A DNA stretch of 64,000 nucleotides from Isoetes taiwanensis. Taxonomy: Eukaryota; Streptophyta; Lycopodiopsida; Isoetales; Isoetaceae. Under the pieces are notes generated by a model that was given only the letters and a program-made list of their open reading frames with translations, was not told the DNA's origin and searched no databases. This document shows positions 57,916 through 64,000 of the stretch, piece by piece. Position numbers and translations under genes: made by a program. Numbering within the stretch: position 1 is the stretch's first letter; each line of letters opens with the position of its first letter. The stretch lies in the NCBI GenBank assembly GCA_021234155.1, contig JAJEKV010000066.1:4428537-4492536 (forward strand), given 5' to 3'.

Positions 57916-58560
57916 TTAAACGGCGAGTGTACCTTTCATGTGCAGCGGTGAGTGCTGCTGCCACGGTGGATTCAAAGCGACATCCATATCCTTAGCAACT
58001 TCGATCGCCTCCATCACACCTCCTGCCACTTTAATAACAGGATTTGGAGGTAAACGTCCCTGTATAACATAAAAAAGTGATAAACCTGTGGCTGAGTGTG
58101 TGGCCATATTATAAGTAAACTGAACCACTGGCAGATACCACTCCCAATCAAAAACCTGCTCATGTACAAAACTGCGTAGCATGCTTAGAAGAGTTCTGTG
58201 AGTAACTTCTGTCTGCCCATCCGTCTGAGGATGGAAAGCTGTGGAGAAATGCATCCTTGTACCTAAATTTGTAAACAATGCTCTCCAAAACTTGCTGCAA
58301 AACTTTGAATCTCTGTCAGAAATTATTACCTCAGGCAATCCATGGTTCTTAAATACTTCTTTCAAAAATAGTCGTGCAGCATCATGAGCTCTTAATGTCT
58401 TTTTGCAAGGAATAAAGATTGCATACTTACTTAGACCCAGTCCACAATGGTCCAAGGCGATCATTATCTTATGCGCTCCCGTGGAACACTAACAAAGTCC
58501 ATCTTGATATCTTTGAAAAGGTTTTTCTGGGATACTTAGTGCCATCAATAATCCTGGTAC
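57916..58560 (-). pseudogene. gypsy integrase core
   Basis: MDFVSVPR (first Asp, about 58500) is followed by a stop and then an open 182-residue block. It holds LSKYAIFIPCKKTLRAHDAA, ISDRDSKFCSKFWRALF (second Asp) and FHPQTDGQTEVTHRTLLSML (catalytic Glu), then YNMATHSATGLSLFYV. All three acidic residues are present, but the frame is broken at both ends. Confidence 0.85.
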
Positions 58561-58690
58561 CTTGGCATGAGAATCTTTGGTTTTCTGACACACAAGACAT
58601 CTTCCCACAAATGCAACATCTTTTCTTATAGTTTTCCAATAGAAATACTTTGAATCCAAATCATGAGTATTAAAAATACCCTATGACACG

Positions 58691-59260
58691 CTATTGGTAC
58701 CTCATGGCATTTCGTAGAAACGTTTCCTTGAATTGTGGAGTAACACAAAGACAATCTTTGAAAAACAAATATCCTTTATGTAAATAGAAATTGTCAATAA
58801 TCACGATGCGGCTTTCATGCAAATCAATCCAAACACTACCAAATTCATCATCTTGCTCATACATACCCTTCATTGCCTCAAATGTGCTTTCTTGCCAAAG
58901 GGAAAAATTATTCACCTGAATAATGTCATCTGAATGACGCACGCGACTAAGAGCATCAACAACTTTATTCTGTGGACCTGGCTGATAATGAATGGCATTA
59001 GTATCAATCCCAAAACGCTGTAACAACTCTGCCCATTTAATCTCGCGTAGGTTTGCAGAAGCTTGTGTCAATAAAAACTGAATACTTTGCTGGTCTGTTT
59101 TAATGTGAAAATCACTACCCATAAGATAATGTTTCCAAATGTTTAAAGCATGCACAATAGCCAATAATTCTTTTTCATATACCGTATACTTTAGTTCCAA
59201 AATTAAGCTTGTGCCTCTCAAAAGCAATAGGATGCCCATCCCGTTCTATCGCCCTATAGA
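58691..59260 (-). pseudogene. gypsy RNase H domain and linker
   Basis: YTVYEKELLAIVHALNIWKH, SDFHIKTDQQSIQFLLTQ and IHYQPGPQNKVVDALSR are standard gypsy RNase H words. The first part (ADASGSSIG near 59265 and GHPIAFE) is in a different frame, so a frameshift lies near 59230. The frame ends at about 58691 in the pre-integrase linker. Confidence 0.85.
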
Positions 59261-59529
59261 AGAACCACTTGCATCGGCCTTCCTTCATGGGCCGAATTAA
59301 ATCTAATAAATTTGGGATGACTCAGAGCTCAATGCATGTCGGGATGGGAATATTTGCGGTGCCCGGTAAATCAAGGTTTAAAATTGATTGTCTCGATAAG
59401 AATCGTGGGAGAGCTCGAGATTACAAATTGCAAAGCTTCAAAATCGACAAAGCTTAAATCTTGCAAACAACATTTTCTCAAGGTCCAGCTGCAACTGGTA
59501 AGTTGTGTTCATCTTGTTTGACATGCTCA

Positions 59530-61600
59530 TGGCAGAGCCAAAAGCTTTTTGGCGTAAGGTGTTATATAAGAAGCGCCCGGTGGCTGGTAATGTAAGTGTG
59601 GAGCAATGGATGCACCGCTTGCGCGGGGAGTTATATGACCCGCCGGGGAGCTAATGCCGGGTCCCGGATCGGTAGGAGAGGTCTTTGCAGCTCCGCGCGG
59701 GAGGATGTTCAACAAGGTCTCGTGCATCGGCGAATGGCAAGGCAAAGGATTCTGAGGGCTGCAAGCGAAGCTGTTGAAATGGGGTGGCCCATCGTGGTAG
59801 GGCCCCGGCGGTGATCATTAACCGGGCTCGGCGAGGGGCTCCCGAGTGGATGGTTAGTAAGGTTGTTCTGTTCATAAAGCTGGTAATAAGGATGAGCCGT
59901 AATTAACGGATGATTATGGTAAGCTTCGTTGTTTGCAAAGCTCCTGGCAGGGGTGGTGGAGAAGAAACTTACTAAGTGGGCCGAGGAGGCAGGGGTGCGG
60001 GCAATTGGCGAGGCGGGGCTTTTCGCCCAGCTCACTCCACGACCGACCATATCTTCACTTTGAGAGTGTTGATGGAGGCAAGCGGAATGGCGGCAGAGGA
60101 CTTGTATTCTTTGCTTTGTAGATTTTAAGGCGCATATGATACCGTCCCGAGAGACATCTTGTGGCGAGGTTGCAAGAATTGCGAGTTCCACGGGGAGTTT
60201 GCGAGAATGTGGTGCACCGGCTTTATGATGGGATTTTATGCTGCGACCGCCTTATGAGGATCGTGGGTAGCTAGCACTATGGGAGTTAAGCGGGGCTGCC
60301 CGTTGTCTCCAACGCTTTTGGGTTGTATATTGATAGCTTGGAGGCGTGGATGCGGCACCATGGGGAGCGGGGTGCAATTATCCGATCGCGACCTCGTGAG
60401 CGGTTACTATATGCGGATGATGTAGCTTTGCTAGCTCACACGGCCAGCAGTATGCAGCAGCATTTGGATGCCCTCAGTGGGTTCTGTGGGGCAACGGGAA
60501 TGACAGTGAACTTGCACAAAACTAAGCTTCTCGCGATCCTGTCCTCGCAACACCCTATCCGGGAGTTCTATTACGGGGACGGGAAGTGGAGATGGTCTTG
60601 AGCTTCAAGTATCACGGGAATTGATTTCACTACTAACATCTTCGTGGGATGAGTGTGTGGAGAGAAGAGCCGGCAGCTGGAAGGCTTTATATGCGATGCA
60701 AAAGCAGCGTGTTGCGGATAGATCTCTGTGTGTTGGGCGAGGAGAGCACACTGTTTAGAGCTTTGGTTGAGCGAATTTTGCTATATGGGGTGGAGGTTTG
60801 GGGCCCAGCGGTTAGCAAAAATACGTGGGATAGGTTGGAAAGGGTGCGAAAGCTTTCTTGACATATAGCTTGGGAGTGAAGGACACCGCACCGTATCAGA
60901 TTTTTTGTTGTATGAGCGGGGTTTCGCCTTTACAAAGATACGCTATGCGAAGGCATCTTACTTTGCTTCCATAAGGTGGATGGGATGGATGAGCATCGCT
61001 TGCCCCACGAGTGTTGTTGTTAACGCAGGGGCCCCGGCTGAAGAGGGTATGCTTACGAGCACCGTGAAGGGATGGTTTAGGAGGTGGTCTATGGATTACC
61101 CAGGATGGTGGCACTTTGGCGGTCGATGCGCAGAATGGGCAATTGGATGCGGGCTATCCGCCATTGTGGAATGCCTCTACTCTTGCAAAGCCCAAGGCGA
61201 GCACTATCACTTTCAGATTAATCGGCCTTGAGCATGGACCCCATCGGTGCCTGAAAGCACACATCTACGTGAAGAAGCGGAGAGCTATTGCCGCCATAAG
61301 GGCGAAGTTCCCATTACCTCGGAATTGAGGCAGTGTTGGGGGTGAATGGCGGGCACGGGATCCCGAGGGAGGAGAGGATATGTCGGTGTTGTGAGATGCA
61401 CGTGATAGAGGATGAGCACCATGCCCTCGGTGGTGCCCGGCATATGCCCATGTCGAAAGCGGTGCACAGCGATCTTAGATGCTCACGACACACCGCTACA
61501 TCGATTACTCGCATCACCTATGGTAGCACGACCGGGAGCTTACATCCTTGCGATTTCGGCGTCGGACTTGCTCTTCCGGGGCATGGTATTTGAGCCTACT
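59530..61600 (+). pseudogene. LINE ORF2 (reverse transcriptase) pseudogene
   Basis: The linker FWRKVLYKKRPVAGNVSVEQ (about 59545) comes first. RT then reads, in shifting frames: VVEKKLTKWAEEAGVRAIGE and AGLFAQLTPRPTIFTL (about 59950), VDFKAHMIPSREHLVARLQE (about 60120, the K.AYD..PR block), LPVVSNAFGLYIDSLEAWM (about 60300) and the catalytic word LLYADDVALLAHT (YADD, about 60407-60445). GMTVNLHKTKLL follows. Later stretches include GVEVWGPAV and a Cys/His cluster CRCCEMHVIEDEHHALGGAR (about 61384). At least eight stops or shifts occur. Confidence 0.85.
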
Positions 61601-61756
61601 GTTAGGGTTTTTCCTCCCAAGTGGGGGTTTTTTCATCCCGGTAGTAGGGTTCTACTGTACAGTTACATTGTTTGTTTTTGGTGTTGGGGTTTTTGGCTTT
61701 TTTGCCTGTTCTGTGCCGTCTCATAGGCCTCTGGCCTCCGTGGACGTTAAAATAAA

Positions 61757-61781
61757 CTTCCTTCCTTCCTTCCTTCCTTTC
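61757..61781 (+). repeat. (CTTC)n tail of the LINE
   Basis: About six CTTC units close the LINE at its 3' end, a variable short-repeat tail in place of poly-A. Confidence 0.9.
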
Positions 61782-61852
61782 ACATCTAATCGAAGCAACA
61801 ATAGGTGAATTTCATCTGCTTAGCAGGTTCTGACCGTGTTAGAGCCTGTAGA

Positions 61853-62324
61853 TGTCACGAGCCTATGGGCTAGATATAAGGAAGTGCAAGAGAATATACA
61901 TATATTAACTAGAATCAATGTAATAAGAATAATATGTCCAATGGCCCACTGACAAGATCTAGAACTAGAACAAGACAAGAAGACCAAGATACACGTGAAA
62001 GCCGTAACTGGCGTTGAAGCAGAATGGTTCTGCCGTCCTCAAATGTCTCCATATATAGTGCCATATTGCATGAACTCAATAGTGGATGATTGCCACTTAA
62101 AATAAGTGAATGTCCACCACTTGGCAAACATGAGGGACGCCACTTAGCATAGGTGCATGAATGGTCCTAGACATACATAGGGAGGACATTTGTCATAACT
62201 CTATGATTGTGGCAATAGCGCACTTGGAAAGAGTCGATGACCTGCAACCAACACCCTGTTGGTTCAAAACCCATCTCCAACATATTGACGACCGTCTTCG
62301 TATTATACACGTATGGTCATCACA
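61853..62324 (-). repeat. LTR of the small LTR element, copy 2 (472 bp)
   Basis: It matches 54064-54597. On the minus strand it begins TGTGATGACC, directly after the polypurine tract GGAGGGGGATAG (62325-62336), and ends GGCTCGTGACA. The order PPT then LTR makes this the 3' LTR of a minus-strand element. The outer flank is GTAGA (61848-61852), the same five bases that flank the other LTR. Confidence 0.75.
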
Positions 62325-63003
62325 CTATCCCCCTCCAAATGATGATGTCTTCCCCTCAATGATGGTTGCGAGACATAGTATTCTTCGCCCAGGATCAAAC
62401 ATCCAATAAAGTTTATGAGTTGAATCAATATGAAGATCTTTGTCTAACATGAGATCTAGACATAAAGTAAGGTTTAATGCAGGGGTAAAATATGAAATAT
62501 AAGCAGAGACCAGAGTTGATATCGAAATAAGATTGGAAGGGTGCAGCACAAGGTCAGAGTCTAGGTCATGGATAGAAACCCAGGGATGAGCATACTACAG
62601 AACTGGAGGAGGAACAAGAGCAGGGGTAGAAATTGAAGTATGAACTGGAACAGGAATATGGACAAAAGAAGGTGCACACTCGTGATCGAGACAAAGAACT
62701 ACATCAAGAGCAGGATCTAAAATAGGAGGCACATCAAGACACAAAGACAAACTGGAGGTAGAACCAGAGCTCAAGTTTGAATCCAAGACTGAGCAAGCAG
62801 TCGGGCCCAAGGTCTTTGCAACATTAAGAAGATCAGGAACTAGAACTAGATCAAGAGCTAGATTTGGGACTGGGTCTGGGTGTGGAAGGGGAATTGGAAC
62901 TGGATGTGAAACTGCAAGCTGACCATCCAACTGCACTTGTCTCTACTCAGCATTAGGCTGCACAACATTCCTCTTCAACTCGGGATAACGCTGATAGAAT
63001 GAT
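62325..63003 (-). pseudogene. Internal region of the small LTR element, copy 2
   Basis: It starts with the polypurine tract, followed by about 260 bp of unknown content. Then comes the gag-like Pro/Val/Leu-rich frame (62595-62936), nearly the same as at 53560-53900, including the stop codon TAG. The match with copy 1 breaks at 63003 inside the ATSFYQR word. The element is therefore very short between gag and PPT, as in TRIM/LARD-type non-autonomous elements. Confidence 0.6.
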
Positions 63004-64000
63004 GTTAAGTCGTATTTAATTAAAGTGGGACTCATTCCATTCCCATTTTTTTTCGGAACCCGGTTAATTTACATAAAAAGTAGCACCCCGACCCGAAAAC
63101 TATCCTTAATTCCAATTTTTGAATAAAACTCTGAATCCGAGCTTTGCTGCAGTTTTCCCTGGTTCGCGAGTCGAGAACAAAAACAATGCAACTGAAACAA
63201 AGGAAATTCATTAAAGTTTAAAACCAAAGATCTAGTTGAAAAAGAATTTTTATTAATAAATTGAACAGATACAATGTATTTTACATCGGACCGCAGAGAC
63301 CATGGTGGTCTTCTTTGTCGTCACCTCTGATTACATCATCTTGGTAGGTGGTCCACCTCGGGGGATTAACTAAGGGGGCTTCTTCATGCCGTCTACGTAA
63401 GCCTTGGGGGCAACACGAAGAGTGTGAAATGCCTCACGTGGAGGTGCCTCTCGGAGCTACCGGCCGACACATCCACCCCGACTTCTCCACTCGCCTCCAT
63501 GACCTTTCATCGAATATGCTCCTTCCCCAACCTCCGTGGATGCTATGCAATGCTTGCAAGATGCTTTGAGCTTCACGGACTTTCATTTGTTCTTCTCACA
63601 TTCTTTATCCCGGGGTGTAGCGAGCTTGAATGCGAATTCACGAGCAACCTTGTCCCAAAGTAGGGCAAGTGTAGCGTGGGAGGGATGCGTGCTTTAAGCG
63701 GTATTTCTTCCGCCTTGAGCTGGATGCGGTCGCTGGGCGGTCCTCGTGATGCCGGCGGGATCTGTCTTTGGTGTCGGATCACGTGCCTAAACCACGGAGC
63801 AAGGAGAGTATGATTAACAATCACGGTGCTATTAGTCAAAGCGAAGAAAAGAATGTTGAAATCAAATTACAACGGAGAACATTCATTCCATACAATTGCA
63901 TCCAATTACGTGGGAAGTAGTGTCTTTTCACTTCATGAGTCGAAAGGCCCATAAAGTCAAAAGTACAACCATTCTCATTAGAATATGGTTGCATCCAATC
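63004..64000. other. Unrecognised; possible zinc-finger fragment on the minus strand
   Basis: On the minus strand 63660-63480 reads LWDKVAREFAFKLATPRDKE, a stop, then KLKASCKHCIASTEVGEGAY, SMKGH. The C-x2-C and later H could be part of a BED-type zinc finger as found in hAT-related proteins. The frame has a stop and the fit is weak. The rest shows no gene. Confidence 0.3.

Larger units (their letters stand above)
57716..59283 (-). mobile_element. Ty3/gypsy retrotransposon fragment (RNase H to integrase)
   Basis: From high to low coordinates: RNase H, a linker, integrase core and integrase C-terminus, which is the gypsy order. RT and the LTRs are missing on the left of the reading direction, and the 3' LTR is missing on the right. 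It lies between C3 sequence and the LINE and is truncated on both sides. Confidence 0.85.
59284..61781 (+). mobile_element. LINE (non-LTR retrotransposon), 5'-truncated and decayed
   Basis: It contains the endonuclease-RT linker, RT, and a C-terminal Cys/His cluster. The 3' end GGCCTCCGTGGACG then TTAAAATAAA is followed by a (CTTC)n tail (61757-61781). The endonuclease domain is not seen; the left border within 59284-59500 is uncertain. The element is richer in G and C than its surroundings. Many stops and frameshifts are present. Confidence 0.8.

Overview
This window looks like nuclear DNA of a land plant with a large, repeat-rich genome. The evidence is a broken, intron-containing gene for a plant-type mitochondrial chaperonin CPN60, a Ty1/copia element whose primer-binding site matches plant initiator Met-tRNA, a Ty3/gypsy fragment, a LINE, and tRNA-derived SINEs. 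I cannot tell whether it is a fern, lycophyte, gymnosperm or bryophyte. I see no intact, convincingly functional protein-coding gene; almost everything is mobile-element or tandem-repeat sequence.

The most striking content is a set of elements that I read as Helitron2/Helentron-like rolling-circle transposons. Each has a short sequence at its left end, the inverted copy of that sequence near its right end, and then a terminal hairpin. Copies are joined head to tail at a T|T junction. Family A has two short units (9419-10083, 10084-10443). Family B has three units of nearly equal length (17512-23710, 23711-29881, 29882-36101); the last two are copies of each other and the first shares only its ends. 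Family C has junctions at 48711/48712 and 56286/56287, which bracket a 7.6-kb unit. No Rep/helicase coding sequence is visible, so all copies seem non-autonomous.

Layout. 0-9.4 kb: a 360-bp foldback, an inverted pair of 19-bp minisatellite arrays, a MITE and several small tandem duplications. 9.4-10.4 kb: family A. 11.9-14.9 kb: a decayed minus-strand gene with a DUF7869-type, DDE-transposase-like domain. 15.3-15.6 kb: a SINE with a tandem tail. 17.5-36.1 kb: family B, whose first unit holds 10-bp-period repeats, two foldback elements and a heat-shock-promoter-like module. 36-41 kb: mostly unrecognised sequence with degenerate tandem repeats. 41.4-43.9 kb: the CPN60 pseudogene on the minus strand. 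44.8-48.2 kb: a 3'-truncated copia element inserted in a segment that resembles the DUF7869 locus. 48.2-57.7 kb: family C, invaded by a small LTR element and a LINE/SINE 3' end. 57.7-59.3 kb: a gypsy RNase H-integrase fragment on the minus strand. 59.3-61.8 kb: a LINE. 61.9-63.0 kb: a second piece of the small LTR element.

How the parts relate. The LINE and two other insertions end in nearly the same 3' motif, each followed by a different microsatellite. This suggests that one reverse transcriptase mobilised all three. The Helentron-like units act as hosts for many of the other insertions. All identifications come from reading the sequence; no database search was run.
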